Shown piece by piece: positions 11,341-22,844 of a DNA stretch of 64,000 nt (position 1 is the stretch's first letter; each line of letters begins with the position of its first letter). Position numbers and translations under genes: made by a program. Source of the DNA: Pseudisothecium myosuroides (Eukaryota > Streptophyta > Bryopsida > Hypnales > Lembophyllaceae). The DNA is taken from the NCBI GenBank assembly GCA_951799445.1, contig OX637288.1:13518501-13582500 (forward strand). The letters run 5' to 3'. Below the pieces are notes generated by a model. That model ran no database searches. It had not been told where the DNA came from and saw only the letters and a list, made by a program, of their open reading frames with translations.

Positions 11341-13842
11341 TATCCATAATTTGCTTGAATTCCTACATTTGGTAAATTTTGGAACTTGGAATACCTAAAT
11401 CTTTATACTATTGCTTTAAGAATTCTATGAGGTTCCTTTGGACAATTCACAAATTTGTGGATTCCAAATTTGGTGGATTGCTTTGCGGTTTGAGATCTCC
11501 AATTACTAGAAAGTGTACTGTCAAGCAATGTTGAGGTATACTTGGAAGATGATAAGACAATTTTTTGGACAAGTCATGCCTTTCTCTTGGTTTTCCAAGG
11601 AGTACTCTCCAACAAACACCAAGAGAGAAATTGACAAAATGATTGTTGCTGAGGTAATGAATTGTTGTATATGACCACCCATTAATTTGCCTCACATTCA
11701 ATTTCTAGGTTTCATTGGTTTGCCTACAGTTTATTAAACATACTTGCTTTCCCAACGTGTTGTTATTTGCTTCTACGTAAAATTACTCACCTTTGGTTTT
11801 CATGTGTAGTGAAAGGTTACTATTACAAGAGTAAAGTGTGATGCTATTCTTTTGAATGTTGCCAACTTTGAGACGAGGTTAGTCCTTTTTTGGAAGTTGA
11901 AGTTCTAAACTTGAGTTCTTCCTAGAACCTCACTAATATAAGACAATTGTGTCGTCTTGGTACATAGTAGCTAATTTCATAAGATTCTTAAGTAGACCAT
12001 GCATCTGCATTGAGTCAATTCTTTGTCTAGCAGCTGAGAAGAGCTCAAGAACTTAAGTTTCAATAATTTCCTAGTGCCTTTGCTTCCAATGTTGGTCTTC
12101 AGTTTTTCACCCTAGTCTCCAAAGGGACAAACTCAATTTGTAACTTTTCTTTGGTGAGAGAGTGCAAGAACATTTGAGGTTGCATTACGTTGAGCAGTTC
12201 TCATTGCTATAGACACAAACACCAATTTCCTTGATGTTGTAGAAATTTCTCTTCTACAAATACAAATGTAAATAGGGTCTAATTGACCTACAACTATCAA
12301 TGTCTAAACTTATATGTCTGAGTTCTTGATCCTCTATTGTAGTGAGTTTTTTGGCATTTGTGTATTTCTACCCTACATCAAGTTAGTCCCCGTTATGCAA
12401 GTGGAACTTGTGGCATGAGGCATCAAGGAATGTTCAAGAGCAATTAGTGATGATAGTTTTTCCTTGGACTTTATGATGATATGCAAAGTCTGTCCATTTG
12501 CTAGATGCATAGTTAGAGGAATTAATTATCGGTAAAAAAATTGAATGGGTTGGCCACATTTGGACTCAATGATCTTGTCGTCCTAAGACTCTCAATTGTA
12601 TATTTATAACATCAATTCTATTAAATTTATGGTAATATTTGATTTGCCAATTTGACATTTATATCAGGTGATTGTGGAGTTAGATGTTCACATTAATAAA
12701 ATAGAATAAACTTTACACACCATCTTGCTCTACTAAACTAGGATGTCCACCCTCATTCTCCTCTAGGCTCTTTGAAGCATTTCATTTGTTTTTTTGTTTT
12801 TCAACCCATTTTTATGGAATTGTACCAATTTTTCAAAACTTGAAATTTTACATGGTTGTTCCAATTACCAAATACTAATGAAGTATTTGGTAAAAAAAAT
12901 GTATTGTGGAATGTTAACTCAATGTTTTGCAATATGATCAATGGCAATCCAAAAATCAATGATCATTGCAACACATTAATTAATTCAATGCTAACAAGGT
13001 TCTACTACTGAAAGTAAAGGCTTTGCCTCTCACCATAAACAAATTTGGTCATCATTCCTTCTCGCTCAAATTCCACTTGAACTTCAAGTAGAGGTTAATT
13101 TAGAGGGGAAGGAAGGGAGATTATAATGAACCAATGATATTCAACCTTTAATCCCTGAGCACCCCAATGCCTCAAATCTGGCCTCCCATAATTTTATTTC
13201 AGCCTTTGTGAATCCAGATCATGTGGGTACTATCCAAAAATTGTACAAGGGGGAATGAGAATACTTGAGTGATGCGCTGGAGTGGAAGATGACATGCAAG
13301 GGTGTTGTACAATGGAGTAATGGCCAGTGCATTTACATGTTGTACAGGAAAAGTGAATTTTCCTAGATTTCAAGGACGGACCGGAGACCAGGAGGACTGG
13401 CACTTGAAGGTTCTAGACCGTTAGGGGCAATTTTCCGGGATACTGATCGCTCCCCGGGAAATCATTCCCTAACGAGTTTAAATTGTGAGAGTTCCGGGGA
13501 GGTTCATGGTATGAATGCACAGTGGTGCTTGAGGCGAGTGTGATTCGAGTTTAGGATACGTTGCAAGTCGAGGTTCAAGCTGCTAGTGCTACTGTTTTGA
13601 AATGTTCAAGTGAAGGTTCTTTTTTAGGCATCTTCTAATTCGCTGGTAGTTTGTGGACAAATTTGGCTTAGATTGCCGGAATAATGTTGTTGAATGATGC
13701 TGCAATGTCTAGCTTTCTTCCATGTTTGGCCATCATTCGCATTTCCATAGTATAGCTGGACTATTGCATCATTTGTTACTACACAGTTCTATACAATGAA
13801 CCCCACTTTTGCACACAAAATGTCCTCTTCATTTTGCAATCA
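11341..13842. other. Intergenic stretch, no gene seen
   Basis: Open frames here are short and carry no recognisable motif. The sequence is AT-rich apart from a slightly GC-richer patch at about 13,370-13,520 containing CCGGGGA/TCCCCGG-type words. It ends at the CTT duplicated by the CACTA insertion. Confidence 0.55.
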
Positions 13843-13845
13843 CTT

Positions 13846-13873
13846 CACTAGAGGAAACCTCCGTTCTTGGTGA
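13846..13873 (+). repeat. CACTA left terminal inverted repeat
   Basis: This sequence pairs with 55412-55439. The shared core GAAACCTCCGTT is identical on both sides and GGTGA follows in both. CTT at 13843-13845 is the target duplication. Confidence 0.9.
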
Positions 13874-15900
13874 CTTGTACAGAAACAGTAATATGTAATT
13901 TAGAAAACATCGATTCCTATAGACATTGACGTCACCTGAAATCCCTTATAACTGACAAGGAGAAAATGTCCAAAAATTGCGTGAAACGTGGTCCTTGTTC
14001 AACATCTTCACTGGAAACATCTTCTGGAACAACTTGTTTTCAGCTTCGTGAAGGGCAGCATCCCGATTCCACGTTAGTGCCACATCAGCCCATAGTGACA
14101 CGTGGCAGGGATAAGTGGCGTTATTGTTCATCCACAGAAACTGACGTCAAGGAGATGAAATGTGACGTGGACAATTGGAAGGCTTCATTGACCAGGCTCA
14201 GCGCCTTCGGTCGCACATGAGCTCTGCGTCGCCATGCACGTTTGTCGGCCGTGCTTCAAATTTTCGTCGACGGCTATGCATGAGGTTTAAAACTTTGTAC
14301 CTGTTCGACGTGGTTGAGGCAAACACGGAATAGGAAGTACTAGGTGTTGGATTGGACGTGAAAGCACCGACATAAGCGAAGTTGGGCATCCTGGATTTCA
14401 TACAACCGACATTGCCTGCAAGTCCTACCAAAGAGTGAGCACGACGTCCTGACGTTGTGTTTTATATATTGTTTATTCTTGGCGTTCGATGGGCGTGGAA
14501 GCAGAGCAGCATGCCTTTGTAAAACACGACACTCCTAAGTTGCTGCAATTCCTTAAAACGGGTGCGAATCAGGCCTTTGTCGTCAAGAACTGATGGCGAC
14601 GTCATGTTCCATGCGACATTGCAGACACAGTACGTTGTTCGACACGTCCACAGAGGGAGTCGGTCGTATTCACAAACATTGTGTGGATGTCCCGTAGACG
14701 CCGGAAGCGTCGTCTTTATGAAGGCAAGCTAATGCTAGCTATGACAAGCGACTTCTTAGCTTCCCTTGTTAGTAGGGGCATGCACTCTTACATGGAGATA
14801 CTACAGAAAACGACGCATTGGTCACCATCTTTGTGGAGTCGGACGACGTCTGCAGCGTGCACACTGCGACCGCGTTCAATATGAACGTGACAGTCTGACA
14901 GAACTTTGTTTTTGGTTGGACGCTGAATCTTGTTACTGAGAGCAAGAACCTCGACAGTGGATGCTATGGGAGCCGAACATTCCTGCAGTCATCCTTGTTT
15001 CATGACCAGCTGTGGACAACTATCCTGGTGTCCCGGCATCCAACGTCAAACAAACAGGAACTGATGCTCATTCTCATAATCAAACATACAACCGGTCGAC
15101 AATGGGAAGCTCTTGGACGTAGACAAGGCTGTGCCTAGAAAAATTGTGTACAAACTGTGCACTGAAAAGCACGCCTTAAACAAAAAGTTTTGTCAAAATA
15201 CAAAATGGAGTGCTGCCTACTGGGCAATCTCATCATACGTGAGCAACTTCCAATACCTATACTATCATGTGGCAACCTGTACCTACACTTGAATTTCATG
15301 AATACTTCAAAATCGTTTGCCAAACAAAATCGGAAGAGAGTGAACTCCTGTATAATAGCCTTCGTCACTAAAATCTGCCTTAGTGCTTTTCCTGCTTACT
15401 CGGTAGTCAGTATATCCGGGTGAAAATGACTCTGAGCAGTTCGACTGGATTCAACTACAGTTCTTGCAAATCAAATACAGACACCGCCAACACTTGAGTA
15501 CCAGAAACACTACTACAAGAATTAGTAATCACATGGACGGGTTTTTCTGGTCCAACATCATGACAAAGTTATTATTTTCCCGAACAACAGGCTGTCACTG
15601 CAGGGATTGGTATGTACGTTATGCAAAAAAAAAAATTCCTTCAATGAACAAACATGAAATTGTGTATTTCAATGTCGACGACTATCAACTAACATAAGGA
15701 CTTACAGCAGCTGACCTCACTGTACAGACGTTGCTTCTTCATTTTTTCTTGGACGCCTCGGCCTTCTTGGAGTTGAGTACCTGCAATGTCACCGCAGACA
15801 GTGCTGCCATGAGTCCTGTAAACTTGGAAATTAACTTTCAGTAACACTGAAGTAGCGCTGTCCCTTGACATTCAATAACCGAAATTGAATTTGCAACGTA
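13874..15900. other. CACTA left subterminal region
   Basis: No gene is supported in this 2-kb stretch. It is rich in ACGT-cored words (ACGTGG, GACGTC, GACGTG, CACGTG-like), for example near 13,985, 14,100, 14,140-14,175, 14,440 and 14,600. CACTA elements carry short subterminal repeats bound by TnpA, and these words are candidates. Similar ACGTGG and GACGTC words occur in the 221 bp next to the right end. The binding role is inference. Confidence 0.5.
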
Positions 15901-15925
15901 CGCTCTACATATTAATATATGATGA

Positions 15926-18743
15926 TTAGGTTTGGGAGTGTGACGATGCTGCCACCTTCGCCGTCTGCGCTTGGACTCTTGCAGTCCCACCTGCCTTCGG
16001 CATAGTCGATTTCATGACCCTGGATGCGAACGGAACTAACGTAGACTTCTGCTGGTTCGCTTTTCTGGCACTCCGCCTCTGCCGCTGCGTGGAATCCACG
16101 ACAAAGTCATCCTGCAACACGCCAGTTCAGGTCAAGGCCATTTGTGGGAAGCTAGTCAACAGAAAACGGGACGTGAACCAAGCATGTGTATGCATCACAC
16201 TTCATGTACTGGAAAAAGCCAATGCAGTTTATATGTATTATATGTGGACACACCAAAACTTACATGTACTGTACGTGGACACACCAAAAACATGGTTCGT
16301 GCTGTCTGTCCATCAAGCGGAACGTTTCAATGGAAAGAACATCCACAATTGCGGCGTACCTCGTCGGGGTCAGAGCTGTCCTTCAACTTTGCATTTTCCG
16401 TTGCATCGCCGGTCGGTGCCACTTCCTTATCCATCGCTGCCACCGGTTCGCTACCATGCTGTCGAGGACTAGCACCCAACACGACGGTGTCACCTGACTG
16501 AACACCATGCTGGTCAGCGACGGGCACGTCGGGATCGTGCAACAGCCCTTCCAGAAATGCCTCCATGTGGCCGTCCACTACAACGTTGTCGTGACGACCA
16601 GAGGGGGGAGCACTGTCCTCGAAGGCTATGGTTGCGGTTTAGAGACGGGAGCTCCGGGGTCCATGAAGGGATTTGTTGTGAATTCCCCTAGCGATGTTGG
16701 CGCTGGCGGCGGTTGTGGTGGAGCACCTTGCTGCTGTGGAATGGTCACCGGGTCCACAACGAAAGAACCACCAGAATGCGTCTTCATGAAAGTCTTCAAC
16801 AGATCCTCCATGCGCTTGTGAGATTCCCCCATTTTATCTTGTAGACGGGACACGCTGTCTTCCATATCACCAACGCAATTGCGGACGTCGGCCATGTCGG
16901 TTCCTTTCTGCAGAGCGGCTTTATGTTTCTCCAATTGCTGTTGAGTGTACTCCCTCACCACTTCATCAGTTATTTCGGTCTGGTAAGGTTTGCGACTGTG
17001 CTGCAATGCCTACACGTCATGCCAACACATTTAAGAGAAATAAGTAAGTTCTTCAGACGAAGTCCAAGAAGCGGCCAAAATTTGCATGACGAATCACAGG
17101 CAACCAAGCAAGACAACGAACAGCAATTCAAGACTTCCCTTCGCAGATAGACGTAGACGGTGACCACAGCGTCACACTGTGCACTTCTCCTACTAGACAG
17201 TAAACTGACTGAGCTCTACCTTCGTTGACTGCATAGTGCTAGGAACCCACTTTATCCCCCAGCAAAGAAATAGTACCAGCTTCACAATAGCATCCCGCTC
17301 TATAGCTTTCAACTGAGCAGCTCGGGAACCTTTTCCTTGCGAAATAGAACGCATATGCTCAGAAGTGATCTGAGATTCCTCCGTATTGCGTCTTTGCACG
17401 AGCAGGTTCCATTGCTCCTGCGTGACGTCCACCAGTTTAGGCTGCCCGGCGTCGACCAAAGTATTCAATCTTGAATGCGTTGTTATGAGCACCTTTGTTA
17501 TTATCGGTCCCACCCACTTCTCACTAAGCTTGAACGAATGCCCCAGCATGTCCCACTCTACATGCAGATAGAAAGAAACGAATTTCCCTTGTCAGATAAA
17601 AGGATGTTAACTGCCGTCACTTACTTGAAACAGTACTGGAACTCCAAGTGGCACTGTAAGTGACTAATACGGGTCACCAACAACTACAGTGAAAGACAAG
17701 GGTACGTGAACTGACGAAAAGGACTTGTCCACTCGACACACCTTTATACAATCGCCTAAACAACTACGACCGAGTGGCGCCAGGCTGCGACTCCCAATTG
17801 CAGGTCGGATCCAAACTCTTTGCGTATTTTTTAATGTCATCTGCCAAGCACTCTTTCATGCTGCCAAACGGCATGCCATTCACGTCTAGAGTGACCGGTT
17901 TCTTCATAACTTTCTGCAGAGGCCCGCCAACTTCACGCTCTGGCTCCAAGTTGCTAACGCTGTAGTCGGTGTCATGCTCTTCGTCATCCTCTCCGTCCGT
18001 ACCAGCCCCGGCACTGTACTCAAACATGATAGGATACGTCATGACATTCAAGCAAAGTAGTGAAACTTCGGTGTGACACAGGGGTGTCTCTCGGCAGTAG
18101 ACTGTCCCGACAGCATTAGAAAACATGCTTCCCGTGGCACACATGGACCGAAAATCAGGACACCTGCAACCTCATACGACAACGAGCACTAACCGAGTAC
18201 TCTCCAATCTACACACTGCTTGTGCACACATGAATCCAAGTGCATGACTGAAGACAAGAAATAAGAACTCATTCAATGGAATTTAACACGTACACCTCGG
18301 TTGCAAGTGGACAATGACATGTCCACGAACTTTGAAATTTTGTTAACACAAGACTCTGTTGTCGACACTGTCGATTCCTACATGGCTACAGCGTTCGAAT
18401 AGACGTCATACGTGACAAGTGAATAACACTGCATCTCCAATAATTCACTGCAATTGCATTCTTTTGTATAGCATGGCGTTAAAACTAACGTCCAGTCACG
18501 ATCGTCATTGTCAGCTTCTGGAGCTGACATATCGGAGTCCGCCATCTCTACCACTTTCTTCTTCTTCGGTGGTGGTGTGCGCTCCCGGCCTTTATCCTTC
18601 CCTTTCAAAGAGCTCGGTGAGGAGCGGTCTTGACGCTGCTTACTGCATCTCTCCGTGTCGCCGCGCTGACGCCCGTCATCCACCCGACGTCCCTCACGGT
18701 CTACTACTGCATTGGTCTTGCGCGGTGAGGCCCGACGTTTCAT
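15926..18743 (-). CDS. TnpA / Transposase_24-like CACTA protein, multi-exon
   Basis: Minus-strand exon blocks, in order, are 18743-18490, 18013-17771, about 17560-17220, 17009 to about 16640, and probably about 16578-16327 and 16120-15926. The junction of blocks 1 and 2 (phase 2) and of blocks 3 and 4 (AAG|GTAGAG to TGTAG|GCATTG, phase 0) join cleanly; the others are not resolved. The N-terminus is basic (MKRRASPRKT, KKKKVVEM) and then acidic. The third block contains a KLVDVTQEQWNLLVQRR segment followed by SEHMRSISQGKGSRAAQLKAI. That is the pattern of plant Transposase_24 (TnpA-type) proteins, where a QW..LV helix is followed by a G-S motif. The fourth block is predicted coiled coil plus a Pro/Gln-rich tail. 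TnpA proteins bind CACTA subterminal repeats. The gene is head-to-head with the plus-strand genes. A frame change near 16,600 may be a missed intron or decay. Confidence 0.6.
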
Positions 18744-19368
18744 GGTTTTCCCTACAAAGTGCGGCAGTCTCAGTCTCAGTTGACTACACTGCACGAAACA
18801 CTGACGTATCTCTTGGAAAATTTACAACACACAGCATCAAAATGGCGTCGGTACACTCACCCTGTGCAAGTTACATGAGATCTCATGACAATGTCATAGA
18901 GCTATCAGTGGAGCCAGAAAAGAATGACATGCTTCAATTCACTTGCACATAACAAATACTTAGACTGAGAAATCACAGCTCTCGGAACTTCCGAACGTGA
19001 CTCTGCCATGTCTGATGGAATGCAACACTAAGACCCAAACTGAATTCCATGCATGAGTGATGTAACGAACTGAAAACAGCGACAATTCCACACAAGCGCG
19101 CTCTCCTGTTGAACTGGATGTCTCTTTAAACAGCACTTCGAAATGATCAGGAAGCACACATTCCAGATTAGTGTAGATATCTTAATATAGGCCTCGTGGA
19201 ACCCTAGAAAACGCAGAAACAAAAGCTACAACCGTATAACATACAGTAGCCTTCTCCATGACCGCGACGCCACCAGGCCCTGATCTAGGACTCCCTACTT
19301 TGCCTACTCATCCACCACCTCCGTTAATGCTGAATTCAGTGTGCAGCCTCTGGACCTAGCTAGAGTGA
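18744..19368. other. Stretch between divergent CACTA genes
   Basis: No supported coding exon here. It lies upstream of the minus-strand TnpA-like gene and the plus-strand three-exon gene, so it probably holds their promoters. I see no convincing TATA box in either orientation. Confidence 0.4.
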
Positions 19369-21646
19369 GCCCTCAAACGTGGTGGACACTCAAAGGACGA
19401 AAAATTGAAAGCGATTTACGTACCGAACGCGGTCGACCTAAAACTGAAGCCGGCGTTGGCGACTCCTCCGACGTTGCAAGAGCTACCCCTTGCCCAAACG
19501 ACTTTGAGAAATCAGTGCGCCGCTGTCGCTCGCTCCGTCGTCGCGCGCCGCCGAAGCTTCCGCCTTTGGCATCCTCGAAGCTCGCCGCAACACTACCCTG
19601 TGGAACTGGCATCACAAACTTTGAGAGAACTAGTAGAGCGGCCGCTGTTCGTTCCTCAGCGCCTAGCCGCTGCTTTGCTTTCCGACCTGTAAGTCCTCCA
19701 TCCCCACTCTGAAATTGAAACATTGATCAAACCCCCACTTTGCACAATTTCTGAATCTGTGTCTACGCATCTCTCCTTGGTGTTAGGGTTCGTGTGCAAG
19801 TTGTCCGAAGCGCCCACTGATTAACAAAGAGAGTGGGCTTTGGGTGACGAGCGACAGGTGTCCAGCGGGCTGTGCAGCTGCAGGCGACGTCAGAGGAAGT
19901 CCGATTCGTCGGGACAGACGGTGGTGGGGTCAACCGCACTCATTGCCGACGTCCACGTCGACGTCTTTGCCAGGTGGTGACGTTCGCAGGGACCCGTGAC
20001 GTCAGCTTCTTTCCTTGTTGTAAGTATTTGTGAAATTTTATAATAATACAGAACCACGTCAGGTCGATTCGGCTTTTCAGTCGCTTTGTCCGGATACGGT
20101 ACAAGTACCAGTAGTCGACCTTTTAGGTAATTTCGGGGCACACCCTGCGCAATAAGAGATGGTGGAAATTTTTCCCATGCACAAAAATAGGGAATTTGGA
20201 GATTGCAAAATTTTCATAATAATTATCCCAATATTGATTTAACAGTGAATTTTGAGAACCAAAAAGTGCATTTCACCTATAGCCAATGTCTAAAGTCTTC
20301 CAATTTCCATCATTCGAGAACCAAGTTTGGAGAAGTCCCATAAACACACAGTTGAGCGTTGCTTGGAAATACTGCCCCCTACAGGTTAGATAGTAGACGT
20401 GGTTCGCAGTAGGTGCTTCTACCTTCATGAGAGATAGAAAAAAACATTCTGTGAAATATGTTTTTTTATCATGCCAGATGTCCTTCAGATAGATCGCCCC
20501 TTTTCCAGTGTTTGTACCTACTGTGAACCTGTAATGTTCTGTTGTTTAGAATTAGACTGAATAAAACTAATTTTGTGTTCTGTAACTGGTTCTCTTTGTA
20601 GGACCGCTCAAAAGCCGAAGGTCACTCATGAGCATTTGGACGAAGCTTTTGTGACAATGTTGGTGTACACGGAAGTGTTTTCATTTTCAGGTTTGTGATA
20701 AATTCCTCGTTGGAACCTTCTTTGTTCCACTGAAAGTATTAGGATATGATATCAATCTGAAGTTCATGAAACGGCTTCAGCTACTCAGGAAGGCAACTCT
20801 GATAGACACTGCAAGTCTGAGCGGCATAATAAATCAATTCAAACATGTTTATTCATCTACAACTACTTGTGGATAGTCATTCTAGCCTGAAAGGTTCTTA
20901 TTATGTCTTAATTATTCACTAAAAATTCTAATGAGTTCTAAAATTGAAGGACCTTCTTCTGCTCACATCGTAGCATAATAGAGTGCCTTCTATTTCACTT
21001 TTTATGTGATGTACGTAATTTTACTTAAACTTTTCTGACCCCCAAATTACATGTAGTTGAAGCAGTCATTGTCTTTCTTCCAATTCTATGTATATCATTA
21101 CAGTCATAAGTGATTAAGTCACAGCATTTTGTACTATATGGCATAATGAAACACGTTATCATAAAAGTGTGTACAATCCGCGAGTGTTTCGCATGTGTAG
21201 TAGAAAATGTTTGTGGAAATCCGCCGAGAACGGATTCTGGACACTAGAGAGTGCCACTTACTCAAATGTCAAATAAGTTTTCCCCTATGCGACACCACAT
21301 TCATGTAGTTGTAGAGAACTATTGCCACTAATTCAGCAATGAGGTATTAGAAAAAGAGTGTGCACTTTGTTGAATGACCGTTCGTCCCAAACAGTGTAGC
21401 TAACCTTTCAAGTGTGTGCAATTGACAGGAAACGACTGTGAAGCATCACTTAATTGCAACACGCGTGCAGGACGTTACAAACGGAGCTTCCACATTGTGG
21501 AGGTGTTGGAGGAAAACGGAAACGGAAGCAGTTTTCGTTGTCCTTTTAAGACATCACCATGGAGTCTCCATCAGCAGGTACAAACCACATGGACTCAGAC
21601 ATGGATTCCTGTGTCTGTAGTTCCTTTTCCGTTGATGAATTTGTGA
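19369..21646 (+). CDS. Unrecognised three-exon gene inside the CACTA element
   Basis: Three plus-strand exons fit together in phase: about 19369-19688 (donor CGACCT|GTAAGT), 20602-20690 (acceptor TTTGTAG, donor TTTCAG|GTTTGT) and 21429-21646 (acceptor TTGACAG). The joined frame crosses both introns without a stop, through SDL-TAQKPKVTHEHLDEAF and VFSFS-GNDCEASLN, and ends at 21646. The first exon is GC-rich and lacks an ATG, so the true start is probably in an earlier exon that I could not find. The protein is rich in Arg, Leu and Ala at the start and has no motif I recognise. Its position between the TnpA-like and TNP2 genes suggests a third CACTA protein or a captured host fragment. The evidence that it is a gene is the phase agreement, not homology. 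Confidence 0.45.
19860..20010. promoter_or_regulatory. Cluster of GACGTC/ACGT motifs in the first intron
   Basis: GACGTC or GACGTC-like words occur at least five times in about 150 bp, and the same words recur in the left subterminal region of the CACTA. Palindromic ACGT cores are also bZIP sites in plants. They could be transposase-binding sites or a host-responsive enhancer; the sequence alone cannot separate these. Confidence 0.35.
20141..20601. other. Intron sequence, nothing else seen
   Basis: AT-richer than the flanking exons, with no repeats or motifs of note. It fits as the rest of the first intron of the three-exon gene. Confidence 0.4.
20691..21428. other. Intron sequence, nothing else seen
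   Basis: A 738-bp stretch between in-phase exons, beginning GTTTGT and ending TTGACAG. No motif or repeat is visible. Confidence 0.4.
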
Positions 21647-22092
21647 ACTCTCCATCATGTACATCAGAACAGAGCCTACGATTGCCCTCCGATAGTGAAT
21701 CAACTGAATCTAGCGGATTCATGCCTTTTGAGGAGTACGAATCTTTTTCCTCACCATCAGAAGGCAGTGCCTCGCTACCGTCTTGCAACGCTGATTCTGA
21801 AAACATGAATTTGTATCCGTTTGAAGAGTACGATAGACTGCATGAGCTGTATTGGGAACAGCTGTTGCTGCAGTACATGGAGCACGCTTCGTGGTACGAT
21901 TTGGGTTTAGTGACTTCGAATCAATTTTCTGTTGATACGGTAACAGAGGTTTACAACAATCACTTGTACTGCATGTTATGGTTCTACAATGACGTGTTCC
22001 CGTTTGACTGTTGGAAAACACAATACGATGACTGGCTGTATGGACTAGCTCTAGCGGATATGGAAGCATGTGACGTACCATTTCTTGAATGA
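21559..22092 (+). CDS. Small acidic Ser/Glu/Tyr-rich protein, unknown
   Basis: An ATG-initiated frame of 177 codons, very rich in Ser, Glu, Asp, Tyr and Trp. It contains two related motifs, PFEEYESF and PFEEYDRL, about 35 residues apart, and an aromatic C-terminal half (WYDLGL, LWFYNDVFPFDCW, YDDWLYGLAL). There are no membrane segments or catalytic motifs that I recognise. It overlaps the end of the preceding exon in another frame, so it could be a separate ORF, an alternative 3' end of the three-exon gene, or part of it after a frameshift. The biased but non-repetitive composition and its length make chance less likely. An acidic activation-type or protein-interaction role is conceivable but unsupported. 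Confidence 0.45.
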   Translation: MESPSAGTNHMDSDMDSCVCSSFSVDEFVNSPSCTSEQSLRLPSDSESTESSGFMPFEEYESFSSPSEGSASLPSCNADSENMNLYPFEEYDRLHELYWEQLLLQYMEHASWYDLGLVTSNQFSVDTVTEVYNNHLYCMLWFYNDVFPFDCWKTQYDDWLYGLALADMEACDVPFLE

Positions 22093-22844
22093 AGGACGTT
22101 TCTGCTGATGAAGCTAGAATCCGTTCAATGAAGTCGTATCTACTTTTGTTTTATTAGTGCATTTCTAGTACTTTTACTTGGGCGTACATGTGATCCTCTA
22201 TTCTTATAGATGCTTTAGGTGCTATGGAACTCGGTAACTGAAGAACAACACTTCTACATTTAGAGAGCTTTCATTGATGTAGCATCACATTTTCTAGTGC
22301 TACATTTCTAAAACACTTGCCTGACCTGGGCGCTTATGTCCATTGTGAAGTACGGTTCTGACCAATGCACTAATGAAGCAGGCCAAGATACTTGAGCTTG
22401 TATTATGAGTGGACACATGTGCTAATTAAAGTCCACCACACAGTGCAATTTTCTGCTACGTTAAAAAAGAAAATAATTTCCACTATCTTTCAATGATGTT
22501 TCTTGTTCGAACATCTGTTCGCTTCAGCAAATTTCCTGATGTCTCCAATGTTGTGGCAAGGTACGGTGTTGGACATCGCTACGTTTGTACACCAACGAGA
22601 AGATCATGCCATGGCGTTGACTATTAAGTGATTTGAACATGCAGTTCACATTCACGACAGCTGCACTTCACGAAGGTTGGCATCGTTGTGAGGGTGTTTG
22701 TCATTATAGTGCACAGCAAACATAATTACATCCGTCACAACGTCTGTAGCCACAAAGGTTGAAGTGGAATTGCACGTACAGAGTTCTCCAAAAAATTGAT
22801 TTCAATTGGTACAGGTTGTTCTAAACCGTTGGTAGCTGTGCTAC
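22093..22844. promoter_or_regulatory. Region upstream of TNP2, no gene seen
   Basis: No coding frame is supported. As it immediately precedes the TNP2 start codon on the same strand, it probably holds the promoter and leader. A clear TATA box is not evident. Confidence 0.35.

Noticed and set aside
15508..15520. CACTACTACAAG as a CACTA left end
   Set aside because: No matching right end or duplication was found, while the ends at 13,846 and 55,439 match each other and share CTT.
19341..19723. Overlapping GC-rich frames on both strands
   Set aside because: Only the frame of the in-phase three-exon model was kept; the others lack splice or motif support.
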